The translations under genes and the position numbers were made by a program. The notes beneath the pieces are model-generated. The model had not been told where the DNA came from. It saw only the letters and a list, made by a program, of their open reading frames with translations, and did not search any database. Shown piece by piece: positions 52,143 through 60,841 of a DNA stretch of 64,000 nucleotides. Within the stretch, counting starts at the first letter, position 1, and each line of letters opens with the position of its first letter. Source of the stretch: Pseudoalteromonas galatheae (GTDB taxonomy: Bacteria > Pseudomonadota > Gammaproteobacteria > Enterobacterales > Alteromonadaceae); assembly GCF_005886105.2 (NCBI RefSeq), contig NZ_PNCO02000001.1, positions 2,229,001 to 2,293,000 of the forward strand, in the 5' to 3' direction.

Positions 52143-53161
52143 TCTTTGGTCCTTTGGAATAACCCGCCTTTGATTAAAACTGCTGCTATGTAGTGAATAT
52201 GGCTGGCTTGCTCTTGGTTTTTTAGCCCGTTTTGCTCCATTTCTTTTACGTATAGCGCGACTTTTTGTAGTAGTGAATAAAAGTCTAAACGGTTGCTTGG
52301 TGCGCGTCTGGCTATCACGTTTTTGTAGTCTGCTCCGTATTCGTGAATTCTTAACCGCTTGTTTGCGCCTTCATCGTACCAGTCATCAATCATTTGAATG
52401 GCAGCCCCTACCTTTTGAGAGTGAAAACAGGCTGCGTCTTTACCCGCTACTTGGGTATAAGCGTAAGTTCTTGCTACGTCATCGTTTTCTGCGAATGATT
52501 GGCTTGGGTAAATCTCTTGCCCAAAGTAGGTGTCGAGCTTGGCGGTTACTTCTAAAAAGCAAAAACTATATGGGTCTTCTAGCCCTGTTTGGATCACTTC
52601 TGTGAGTGTATGCAGTGCATCTTCAGCCTCGCGCCATTTGCCATCCCAGCGTAAACGGTTGGCTTTGCTAATGCTGATAGGTTCAAACCCTTCGCCAATT
52701 ATCTCTAAATCTACATTGGGTGATGTTTTGTTTCGCCATAGCCACTCGCACATGAGGGTATTTTTGGCATAGCGCTTTGCCAACTCCCCAAAGCCACCGT
52801 GTTGCTTATAGGTGCTCATAAACCGCGTTAGCCAGTAACTTACTTTTGGCTCACCACATACGTTAGGTTCTAGGCTGTTTGCTTCTACTCTGAGTGAAAA
52901 CCGGCAATAGAGTTGTTGCACGGTGGGCGGCACATAACAAAGCTCTATGGTGTGCGGATTACCAAAGGCTAAGTCTTGCGGAGCAAGTTCTTTGGGTGTG
53001 ACTTCATTTTTATAGGCTTCGGCGAAGCCTGACTTTTGACCTCGGATCTTTTGCCGTTCAATTTGTAGTGGTTCAAAATCGCTTTCAGTCGTTTTATAAA
53101 AAAACACCGCCTTACCTGGGGAGAGCGAGCGGGTATATGATAGCTGGCGCGGGAGTTTCAT
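52139..53161 (-). CDS. cas7f: Cascade backbone protein Cas7f (Csy3)
   Basis: 340 residues, typical Cas7f length. The N-terminus PRQLSYTRSLSPGKAVFFY and the region LRVEANSLEPNVCGEP match I-F Cas7 proteins. Several copies coat the spacer part of the crRNA and flip out every sixth base. The start overlaps the cas8 stop as TAATG and its stop overlaps cas6f, so all cas genes are translated as one block. No disruption seen. Confidence 0.95.
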   Translation of the reverse strand: MKLPRQLSYTRSLSPGKAVFFYKTTESDFEPLQIERQKIRGQKSGFAEAYKNEVTPKELAPQDLAFGNPHTIELCYVPPTVQQLYCRFSLRVEANSLEPNVCGEPKVSYWLTRFMSTYKQHGGFGELAKRYAKNTLMCEWLWRNKTSPNVDLEIIGEGFEPISISKANRLRWDGKWREAEDALHTLTEVIQTGLEDPYSFCFLEVTAKLDTYFGQEIYPSQSFAENDDVARTYAYTQVAGKDAACFHSQKVGAAIQMIDDWYDEGANKRLRIHEYGADYKNVIARRAPSNRLDFYSLLQKVALYVKEMEQNGLKNQEQASHIHYIAAVLIKGGLFQRTKE

Positions 53162-55212
53162 TAGTCGTACTCAAACTTGGCTTTTTTCATAAGCATAGAT
53201 GCTTTTTTGCAATGCATGGCCCAAAACCCATGATTAAAAAAATGCCGAACGCCAGATAGCCGAACCGTGACCGCATCTACACATTCAAGCAACCCAATAA
53301 CAGGCTCAACATAGCAATGTAACTGGGTGATTGAGCCTTGCCTTGGTTTTGGTTCTTCAAGAGCTAAGTAACCCAGTGCAGCTGGCCGCATAGTAGGTCG
53401 CAGCGTTAACTGCTCAGCCAGTTCCTCAAAACTGCTTACCTCGATCGAGGTTGGATAAAGCCACGAACCACCTTTAGGTAACGAGCGGATGCGCTCAAAC
53501 AATGCCAGTGGTTTTGCATAGACTTGGCACCAATCAACTTGATCATATAACGATGGCGGATGGAGCGTGCCACCCGCATAGCGCGATGGAAATGCCGCTT
53601 TCAGCAGGTTTTCAGACAAGTCGTTGGCAACAGCTTGATTGTTGGTTTGCACCCTAAACACCAAGTCAAAACATATATCGCACTTAGGTATTTGCATAAT
53701 TGCTGAACGAAGCGGCACACGCTTTTGACCGTCTTTTTTGAGTTTGTTGGGCTCTGGCAACTGCTTGTTGTTGTGCAATTGGTACGAGCGAACATACACG
53801 GCCACACCAATCACATGTACGCCACTGCCTAACAGCTTTTGCAGCTTGCGTTGAAATTGATGCCCCAAACCTTCAAGCGCGGTGATTGACGGCATACCCA
53901 TTAAGTAAGCATTCGGCATTGCCTCGGCGTTGTAGACTCGCAAATTCTGACAATGCACGTACTGAATATGCTCCGCCTCAAGCTCGTCCTCTTGGTTATT
54001 TTGATGCGATAGCACATAACTAAGTTGCGCTTTTAAGATAGGCATTAGTTCTGGGTGATAAGCGTAACTCTTTAAGTATTTAAGCCCATTCATTTGCCTG
54101 TTTAACTCTTGGCTTAAAACAAGCTCTAACTGCTTGTATTCTTGCGTAGCTAAAAGCTTTACTGGCTCTGGACCAGAGTCATTTATCGCTCCACTTTGCG
54201 CTAGTTTGATAAGCTTTTCTAACCATCCGTGAAGCGCTGTTCTTAACGCCTTTGTTGCAGCAATACGTGCCAAGCGCTTTTGCCTCAGCGTATTAAACGG
54301 CTTAGACTTTGATAGCACCAGCAAAGCCTCACTTACTGTTTTACTATTTAATGCCGCCACATTAAAAAGCCGTTGCTCGCCTTGGCTGTAGTAGTCGTTA
54401 ACGGTTGTCACACAGTAAGTTTTGGCAAAGTATTTAAGCACGTTCACTCTACCCCCCAATGCGCTTGGCAGCTCTCCCACATTTGCAGGTCGATTGTGTT
54501 CAATGATCCCGCGTTTAAGCAAACCGCTGCGCGTTGCCATTTGCAGCGCAGCTAAAACGGCATGACTTACAACGGGCGATACACTCAGGTAGTCATGTTC
54601 AATTGGAATGAGTAACTGAAGGGTGTAATTACTAATTTGCTCGGGCAGCTCTTCATGAGGGAGCTGCGCGGCTATTTGCTCACACACTGCAATCACATCT
54701 CTTTTTAGCAACCCTAGATCTTTAAACTGTGCTACCCAAAAACCCTCTTGCTTTGCAAGCAGCTGCGCCAAACACATATATTCACCACGCCAAACAAAGC
54801 CAGTTAAAAACAACTTAGCATGATTAATTTTAGCGCTGTCGTGCGACCAGCCAAATTGCCTTGGATAACTGCTACTACTGACTACCCTAAGCCCATCATC
54901 AACCACTTGCGCCATTAGCCTTTGGTGGCTAACTCGAATATCGGGGTATTTTAAATTATGGGTGTGATACCACTTTACTTCATCAATACAGGTTTTAAGG
55001 TGTTGCTCATCGCGTAGCGCAGCTTTGGCACTACTCACACTAGTTAAATCTTTGATGTCTTTTCGCTTGTAGGTGAGGTTAATTAAAATCACCAATGCTT
55101 GAGGTTCACTCCCTGTAATATCAACATGTTCAGAGTATGGTGCAAATGCGGCTCGTAGCGTTTGGGTAAGCTCTTTACTTGGCGTATTTTGTAGTAGTGT
55201 GTGCAGTTCCAT
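53161..55212 (-). CDS. cas8f: Fused Cas8f-Cas5f subunit
   Basis: 683 residues, the size of the natural Cas8f/Cas5f fusion found in I-F3 transposons rather than separate Csy1 and Csy2. The N-terminal half carries Cas8 features (PRQFGWSHDSAKINHAKLFLTGFVWRGEY), and the C-terminal half the Cas5/Csy2-like segments (VRVQTNNQAV, then AFPSRYAGGTLHPP). It recognises the PAM and anchors the crRNA 5' end. It lies 3 bp after tniQ and overlaps cas7f. Confidence 0.93.
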   Translation of the reverse strand: MELHTLLQNTPSKELTQTLRAAFAPYSEHVDITGSEPQALVILINLTYKRKDIKDLTSVSSAKAALRDEQHLKTCIDEVKWYHTHNLKYPDIRVSHQRLMAQVVDDGLRVVSSSSYPRQFGWSHDSAKINHAKLFLTGFVWRGEYMCLAQLLAKQEGFWVAQFKDLGLLKRDVIAVCEQIAAQLPHEELPEQISNYTLQLLIPIEHDYLSVSPVVSHAVLAALQMATRSGLLKRGIIEHNRPANVGELPSALGGRVNVLKYFAKTYCVTTVNDYYSQGEQRLFNVAALNSKTVSEALLVLSKSKPFNTLRQKRLARIAATKALRTALHGWLEKLIKLAQSGAINDSGPEPVKLLATQEYKQLELVLSQELNRQMNGLKYLKSYAYHPELMPILKAQLSYVLSHQNNQEDELEAEHIQYVHCQNLRVYNAEAMPNAYLMGMPSITALEGLGHQFQRKLQKLLGSGVHVIGVAVYVRSYQLHNNKQLPEPNKLKKDGQKRVPLRSAIMQIPKCDICFDLVFRVQTNNQAVANDLSENLLKAAFPSRYAGGTLHPPSLYDQVDWCQVYAKPLALFERIRSLPKGGSWLYPTSIEVSSFEELAEQLTLRPTMRPAALGYLALEEPKPRQGSITQLHCYVEPVIGLLECVDAVTVRLSGVRHFFNHGFWAMHCKKASMLMKKAKFEYD

Positions 55213-55215
55213 TGA

Positions 55216-56394
55216 TCACCATGGTGGTACAAATTGTTGTTGGTTATTAGGCATGTTCGGTGCAAAAGACTGTTGTAGTTCAATGACCTGTCTGAGGTAA
55301 AACACGCTATCGCTCGGCTTTAAAAACGTATTCTTTTTAGGTGGCTGAGCAGCAGCTAAAAAGCCCTCTTCGTATAACCTAAACACTTGTTCGGTACTTG
55401 TGCCAAGAATTACTGCGGCATCGAGCATAGAGAGTAGTAGATCACCTAAGTTTGGGTGTTTTTTCTTAGGGTTTTGCTCAACAAGCTTGGTTAAAAATGC
55501 AATGATGGCCAACTGCACCGTGTTGTAGCCTTGCGAGCCAGCGCAGGCTAATTTGCTGTCTTTAAGCAAACTACCGAATACTTCATTAAATGGTGTGTGG
55601 TTAAACGGCCTAAGCTGCTTTACTTTCGCAAGTTCAGCGATGTTACTTAGTTCATCCGCAAAGCCACTGGGCCAGTTAGAAAAGTAGCTTACAAACAGCT
55701 CGCTGAACTCATGGTCATCATAGCTGATAGCTCGCCAATGACTAAACCAAGCCATAAGCCCAACGAGCTTTGCAACAGCGTTACCTGCAAGGGCATTTGC
55801 CAATTTAAAATCCGCTTGGTTTGCGTTTGGGCCTTGCTTGATCGCAGCACCACACTCACACTCTAAAAACGCCTCAGACGCTCTGTAATCAATTTCAGAA
55901 TTACATTGCTCACATATTCTAGTTAACTGCTGATTATGCTTATGGCAGGCTTTATAGGCTCTTAAATGCCAAAGGTAAGGTATGTGCGCATCTTGCCTTA
56001 AACATTCGATGCAAACAGGAATCCCAGACTTACGAAGCAACTGACGAGGCACCAATAACCCACCACGAGAAACCGCCATGATAGCACCAAACTGTGTATT
56101 ACTACGAAGCCAGCACAGGTTAAGCAACACAGACGCCTCAACCCCAGCTAACTGCGCAACCAACCGCAGCGCCCGAACCCGAAAATTACTTGATTGCGAT
56201 GCCTTATACACATCAACCGATTGCAACTCGTTTGGAAAAGCCCCTTCAAGCTCATGGTCTTGCGTAACCAGCCAATCCCACAAAATATCGGCCATATCAG
56301 CAAAACCAAGATAGCCATTGTCTTGTGACAGGCGAAGCAAGTAGCTTTCAATGGTTTCATCTGGGTAAGGAGTTGTTTGAGAAAGGAATTGCAT
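55216..56394 (-). CDS. tniQ: Transposition-targeting protein TniQ
   Basis: 392 residues. The N-terminal TniQ domain (YPDETIESYLLRLSQDNGY) precedes a zinc-binding region with CIECLRQD, ACHKHNQQL, CEQC and CECG (about 135-190). The second half is helical. In I-F3 systems a TniQ dimer sits on Cas6/Cas7 and recruits TnsC. It is the first gene of the tniQ-cas8-cas7-cas6 operon. A palindrome AAACTAAG-N5-CTTAGTTT (56404-56424) lies about 10 bp upstream of the start, placing the gene under Xre control. Confidence 0.95.
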   Translation of the reverse strand: MQFLSQTTPYPDETIESYLLRLSQDNGYLGFADMADILWDWLVTQDHELEGAFPNELQSVDVYKASQSSNFRVRALRLVAQLAGVEASVLLNLCWLRSNTQFGAIMAVSRGGLLVPRQLLRKSGIPVCIECLRQDAHIPYLWHLRAYKACHKHNQQLTRICEQCNSEIDYRASEAFLECECGAAIKQGPNANQADFKLANALAGNAVAKLVGLMAWFSHWRAISYDDHEFSELFVSYFSNWPSGFADELSNIAELAKVKQLRPFNHTPFNEVFGSLLKDSKLACAGSQGYNTVQLAIIAFLTKLVEQNPKKKHPNLGDLLLSMLDAAVILGTSTEQVFRLYEEGFLAAAQPPKKNTFLKPSDSVFYLRQVIELQQSFAPNMPNNQQQFVPPW

Positions 56395-56403
56395 TTAAAA
56401 CCC

Positions 56404-56424
56404 AAACTAAGGAAAACTTAGTTT
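56404..56424. promoter_or_regulatory. Xre operator before tniQ-cas operon
   Basis: A perfect palindrome with core CTAAG-GAAAA-CTTAG (56407-56421), extended by AAA/TTT on both sides. The same CTAAG-N5-CTTAG core occurs twice in front of xre (57887-57901 and 57921-57935) and stands just upstream of the tniQ start, so it is very likely the binding site of the element's Xre protein. Confidence 0.8.
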
Positions 56425-56589
56425 AGGTTTAGCTGAAAGAAAACCAGTTGTCAAAAGACCATTATTGACTTAGATCACCTCCAAATTATTTACATAGTAG
56501 TAATATAGCTATAACTTAGCTATCTCTAAGGATGTATTGAAAGCGGTTGAAACTAGTGAAAACTCATAGATCAAAATAAGGAGGTCTAG

Positions 56590-56868
56590 ATGGCCTGCAA
56601 TTGTTGTGGAAAGAAACTAAATAGTGGAATGATCCACGTAAACGACCAAAATGGTCAAAAATTTAAATCATGTCCGCATTGCTCAGATGCTAATGGTTCT
56701 GAACACGTATACCACCCTTACCCAAATAACTTCGGAAAAACTCCGGCGAGAAAAACAGCTCGTAATCCGGATGGCGATCAAAGCTACTGTATCGATTGTC
56801 GACACCTAGCTAAAGGTAAAGCATCAATCGCATTCACAAATGGGCGAACATGCGGATCGTTCAATTGA
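56590..56868 (+). CDS. Small zinc-ribbon-like hypothetical protein
   Basis: 92 residues with three CxxC-type pairs (CNCCGKKL, CPHCSD, CIDCRH) and a final Cys, suggesting one or two zinc ribbons. AGGAGG lies seven bases before the ATG. Its 3' end overlaps the methyltransferase start by 19 bp, so the pair is co-expressed. It may be a DNA-binding or specificity partner for the methyltransferase, but no family is recognised. It is divergent from the tniQ operon. Confidence 0.6.
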   Translation: MACNCCGKKLNSGMIHVNDQNGQKFKSCPHCSDANGSEHVYHPYPNNFGKTPARKTARNPDGDQSYCIDCRHLAKGKASIAFTNGRTCGSFN

Positions 56869-57536
56869 AATCATCACTAAAAGTTTATCAAAACGACTCA
56901 GTGAAATGGTTATCGACACTTTCAAACGAAAGTGTCGATTTAATTATCACTGACCCACCCTATGAGTCGCTAGAAAAACACCGCAAAGTTGGAACAACTA
57001 CAAGGCTCAAACATAGCAAAGCATCCAGCAATTCTTGGTTTGCGATATTTCCTAATTCACGCTTTGAAGAGTTACTTGTCGAAATATACCGCGTGCTTAA
57101 GAAAAACTCTCATTTTTATTTGTTTTGTGATCAAGAAACTATGTTTGTTATCAAGCCAATAGCTGAAAAAGTCGGCTTTAAATTTTGGAAACCAATCATC
57201 TGGGATAAGGTATCCATTGGTATGGGGTATCACTATAGAGCCCGTCACGAATACATCCTTTTTTTCGAAAAAGGAAAACGAAAGTTAAATGACTTAAGCA
57301 TCCCTGACATACTTTGTCATAAAAGGGTTTTTAAAGGTTACCCTACCGAAAAACCCGTTTCTTTATTTGAAGTATTGGTTTCACAAAGCAGTGTTGAAGG
57401 CCAACTTGTTGCTGATCCTTTCTTTGGCTCTGGCGCATCCTTAATTGCAGCAAATAATCTCAATAGAAACAGTGTAGGGTGCGATATTTCTGATGACGCT
57501 CATGCCTATCTGCTGGATAGAAAGGAACGCAAATAA
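56850..57536 (+). CDS. Orphan DNA methyltransferase (N4-cytosine/N6-adenine type)
   Basis: 228 residues. The catalytic motif IV is DPPY (35-38, IITDPPYES) and the SAM-binding FxGxG motif is DPFFGSGASLIAA near 190, an order typical of the beta class. No target recognition domain of normal size is present and no restriction enzyme is adjacent. It may protect the element, mark the host, or counter host restriction after transfer. It overlaps the small zinc protein gene and is convergent with xre, ending 8 bp from it. Confidence 0.88.
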   Translation: MRIVQLKSSLKVYQNDSVKWLSTLSNESVDLIITDPPYESLEKHRKVGTTTRLKHSKASSNSWFAIFPNSRFEELLVEIYRVLKKNSHFYLFCDQETMFVIKPIAEKVGFKFWKPIIWDKVSIGMGYHYRARHEYILFFEKGKRKLNDLSIPDILCHKRVFKGYPTEKPVSLFEVLVSQSSVEGQLVADPFFGSGASLIAANNLNRNSVGCDISDDAHAYLLDRKERK

Positions 57537-57544
57537 TCTGGCGA

Positions 57545-57859
57545 TTAGCGTTCCTCATTTCTATTTAATCTAATGTGCTCTAAGAGCGCTTTACGAGAGT
57601 CTGAATTGAGCTTACCTAACTCACAAATCAATTCAGCCAAATCATCTTCTTCACAATAAAAATAAGCCACAGGCACGCCCAACTCATCTGCAATACGCTT
57701 CATAGTTGTAAAGTCTGGTGCATGTTTGCCTTTTTCGTACTGGTTCATTCTTGCGCTGGCCGTGTTGGGCTCCATGCCTAAAGCAATGCCTAACTGCTGT
57801 TGCGTGTAACCAGCTACTTTGCGGGCTTCTTTAAGGCGTAAGGGCGTTGGTGATTCCAT
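57545..57859 (-). CDS. Xre-family regulator of the CAST
   Basis: 104 residues. An HTH-XRE domain (about 6-62: RLKEARKVAGYTQQQLGIALGM, then KGKHAPDFTTMKRIADELG) is followed by a short C-terminal segment for dimerisation. Two palindromes CTAAG-N5-CTTAG lie upstream of its start and one before tniQ, so it probably represses itself and the tniQ-cas operon. Xre regulators are known in I-F3 elements, where they control expression of targeting functions. A relic of a similar gene is in E1. Confidence 0.9.
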   Translation of the reverse strand: MESPTPLRLKEARKVAGYTQQQLGIALGMEPNTASARMNQYEKGKHAPDFTTMKRIADELGVPVAYFYCEEDDLAELICELGKLNSDSRKALLEHIRLNRNEER

Positions 57860-57886
57860 GAGTACCTTAGCTACTAACTTTAATAG

Positions 57887-57935
57887 CTAAGATTCTCTTA
57901 GTATAGCGCCCACTTTGGTACTAAGGAATACTTAG
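57887..57935. promoter_or_regulatory. Two Xre operators upstream of xre
   Basis: CTAAG-ATTCT-CTTAG (57887-57901) and CTAAG-GAATA-CTTAG (57921-57935), 28-77 bp before the xre start; centres are 34 bp apart, about three helical turns. They share the core of the site before tniQ. Confidence 0.8.
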
Positions 57936-58001
57936 TTGGGTGTTAAAAAACAACATGACCATGTAATTATCTGCTTGCCAAATATAAGTATCATCAATAC
58001 C

Positions 58002-59648
58002 TTACCTTCTATTAAAACCCCAAACCACAATGGAAATAGTTAGTAGAATCACAAATGCTAAAAAAATGGATACAATTGGACTTTCAATCGCGTTTAATAA
58101 AGGCCAATAGTTTTTAACTATCGGATGTAGAACAAAATCGGCAAGACTCGCAGCACCTACTAGACCAAACGTCAAAGCGAGCCACCTATCATTGCTATTT
58201 CGTGCCATATCAGATTTATATTTGAGCTCATCAAGGCGGAACTTAGCGGCCTCTTTACTAGGCTCGATTAATGACTTGGTTCCAAAGGCTTCCATCAGAT
58301 AGGTGTGCGAATCATTAACTTCTCCCGATATACTACTGTAATGAATTGATGTATCAAAGCTGGCTAATATCTCGTAAGCAGATAACAAATAATTACTATT
58401 GATAGGTGATTGCGCCCAAGAACATGCTCTAGAAGCTTCCATATTAAGATGCTCGATAATCTCTGTTCTTGCTTGGTTTTCAAATATTTTGGATGCTGTG
58501 TCAGATTCATCCCAAACATTTTCACTACTCTTTTTAGGCTTAAGCCAAGTCCACAGTAATAATGCTCTGTTAGCATGGAAGCAATAATCGTCAAAGACTC
58601 TTAAATCGGGAGGTAACTCGTGCTGAAAAACATCGGTACTTGTTCTCATAAGAATTTTGGATAAAGAGCGAGAGAAAGTATCAGTTAACTCTTCTTTTGT
58701 CGCTGGCTGTCCGTCAAACCTCAATAGAGTAATCGATGGTCGGCCATTCCAAATATAACCATAATAGTTGTTCCGAACTTTGTTACCAGCTTTTACTAGC
58801 AAGCTTTGGAGGCTATTAATATACATTGACTGACATAACTCAAAGGTTGACTCCCATTTGTCACTATCTTCTGTACAAGCGACTTTATGTAATGACCAAT
58901 CATCACCACCTATAGAAAACTCTTCACCTTGAGTATCCAATGACTTATTCAGCTTTGCTAAGCTCTTGGCTTTAAGCTTTTTTTTCAATTTCCATACTTT
59001 AAACCCTCTAACTGACTGACCAGCAACAGAAAAATCATTTTCATATGCACTTTTCAACACTTCTTGAGCATCAAGCCGTTGTAACTCAGAAGAAACCCAT
59101 ATTGACTTACAGTAACGCTTGAAAATATTAACGTAGTCATTTATAAATTCATTCTCTTCTATTTGGTCCCATGTACAATCAAGTTGAAAACTCAGAATAG
59201 CGATACCATCCGAAAAAATTTTAACTGATGAATGCAGAGGAAGTATATGATCATCAAATTCAAGAACTACTGGAGGGAGGCTCGCTCGCAAATAAAGTGA
59301 ATTATACTTTTGTAACTTACTTTCATGAAACGAGATCTGACAAGCTATCATTAAATCCGTAACAATACTTTTCGGTACTTTCTCACTAAATTTCGCTTTC
59401 CATGTACTATCCCAGTGACGGCCTTCTAGCTGTATTTTCTCGTATTCCAATGTCCCTTCAGAATTAGTATATAGACAATTGTAATCTGAAAAAAAGACTG
59501 ACCTAGATATACCTGAATTTAATAGACTTTTAGCTACTTTAACTAAGTCTAGCGTAAGGTAATTAAAGCCAATGGCACAGTTATAATAAATATTAGCTTG
59601 GTTGATCTTCAGCAAGCTCATACTTTGAAAACTACTAACCTGATTCAT
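58002..59648 (-). CDS. Large hypothetical protein with C-terminal membrane helices
   Basis: About 548 residues from the ATG at 59648. The main part is soluble, mixed helical and strand, without motifs I recognise. The last 60 residues carry two membrane helices (WLALTFGLVGAASLADFVL, and SPIVSIFLAFVILLTISIVVW). It is located between xre and tnsC, a usual cargo position. A long sensor-like domain with a short membrane tail is compatible with a membrane-attacking defence effector, but this is speculation. Neighbours give no further help. Confidence 0.6.
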   Translation of the reverse strand: MNQVSSFQSMSLLKINQANIYYNCAIGFNYLTLDLVKVAKSLLNSGISRSVFFSDYNCLYTNSEGTLEYEKIQLEGRHWDSTWKAKFSEKVPKSIVTDLMIACQISFHESKLQKYNSLYLRASLPPVVLEFDDHILPLHSSVKIFSDGIAILSFQLDCTWDQIEENEFINDYVNIFKRYCKSIWVSSELQRLDAQEVLKSAYENDFSVAGQSVRGFKVWKLKKKLKAKSLAKLNKSLDTQGEEFSIGGDDWSLHKVACTEDSDKWESTFELCQSMYINSLQSLLVKAGNKVRNNYYGYIWNGRPSITLLRFDGQPATKEELTDTFSRSLSKILMRTSTDVFQHELPPDLRVFDDYCFHANRALLLWTWLKPKKSSENVWDESDTASKIFENQARTEIIEHLNMEASRACSWAQSPINSNYLLSAYEILASFDTSIHYSSISGEVNDSHTYLMEAFGTKSLIEPSKEAAKFRLDELKYKSDMARNSNDRWLALTFGLVGAASLADFVLHPIVKNYWPLLNAIESPIVSIFLAFVILLTISIVVWGFNRR

Positions 59649-59825
59649 TCGATACACCTGTATCTTATAAGACTAAATTCCAAAAAATATTTGCTCATTA
59701 GAATGCAAATTCTACATATACAAATTATCACCTAACAATAATAATCCTAACTCTTAGTGTAAATTTTCCTACCAAAAACTACTCGGTAGAAACTACATAT
59801 AAGTAATTAAAGAACAATACTACGT

Positions 59826-60839
59826 TCACTTCTTCAACAACTGCACCAGTGGTACTTGTTTACAAAACTGGGTATCTATAAATGGGTCTTCATCTTGAGG
59901 CCCGTCGGGTTTAAAAGTGGAGTACTGTTCCACCTCACATCCCTCAATTTCATTAACATTCATCTCAAATACATTGTCGAGCTCAGGCCGCCAAGCCTTA
60001 AACGCAGAACTTAAACATTGCTTGTCGAGGGTTACAGCATCGCTTATTAGCGCTTCAGTAAGTGCTGAGTCTAAGAAGTTTTTCAGCTTTCTAAGGCAGC
60101 CATTTGAAATGGCAAAAAGTGATAATGCGATATCCAAATCCTCAAAACGAGGCTTGTCTGAAAATGGTAGTCGATTTGCAAACCCTTTAAGCACACGAAT
60201 AAAAAGTTGAAGCTCTTTTTTCTCTGATATTTTAAAGTAAGGAATAAAGCGGCGAATAAAAATACGTGATGACCACTGGGGCTCATCGGCTATTTGATCT
60301 ATCCAAGGCATACCGACTAATACGATGGAGATCCCCGCTTTTTCATTGATGTATTTAAACTGATTCGCAATGTCTCGGCGCTTTTTACCGAGATTGTTTT
60401 CAACAAGCTCTTGAAACTCATCAATAATAATTAACTCTGTACCAGAGCGCTTTAATTGCTCAACTAAACTTTCAGCCAGCGCTATCTCATTACCATTTCT
60501 AACTCGCTTGCTAGATTTAGCACCAAACTGTCCAAGGTCGTGTAGCAACTGCTTTAAGGTGGATTCAATTGATGGGTTACTCGGTATTCGGCTCAGCAAT
60601 ACAGGTACTTTTCGCCGACCATCCGCAAAGTGCGGTGGATTGTTATCGTAATAATGTTTAATCAATGCCGATTTACCACACCCAGTATCACCACTTAACA
60701 TCATGCATGGCTTTTCACCTGCAAGGTCGTGATGCAAACGCAGTTTGTCGAAATCATTTATGATGGTCTTTGGTACGGTATATTCAATAAACACCGCTTT
60801 GAATTGATTGAGTTTTGCCTTTTTAGCCTCGGTAAGCAT
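59826..60839 (-). CDS. tnsC: AAA+ transposition regulator TnsC
   Basis: 337 residues. Walker A is SGDTGCGKS (49-57), Walker B LIIIDEFQEL (near 138), and sensor motifs follow (VLVGMPWIDQI). TnsC forms ATP-dependent filaments on target DNA and links the TniQ-Cascade complex to TnsA/TnsB. The gene begins 2 bp after tnsB ends, completing the tnsA-tnsB-tnsC operon. Length and motifs are normal for I-F3 elements; no sign of damage. Confidence 0.96.
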   Translation of the reverse strand: MLTEAKKAKLNQFKAVFIEYTVPKTIINDFDKLRLHHDLAGEKPCMMLSGDTGCGKSALIKHYYDNNPPHFADGRRKVPVLLSRIPSNPSIESTLKQLLHDLGQFGAKSSKRVRNGNEIALAESLVEQLKRSGTELIIIDEFQELVENNLGKKRRDIANQFKYINEKAGISIVLVGMPWIDQIADEPQWSSRIFIRRFIPYFKISEKKELQLFIRVLKGFANRLPFSDKPRFEDLDIALSLFAISNGCLRKLKNFLDSALTEALISDAVTLDKQCLSSAFKAWRPELDNVFEMNVNEIEGCEVEQYSTFKPDGPQDEDPFIDTQFCKQVPLVQLLKK

Positions 60840-60841
60840 AA

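Noticed and set aside
53161..55212. Separate cas8f and cas5f genes
   Set aside because: One uninterrupted 683-residue frame covers both regions, as in natural I-F3 fusions.
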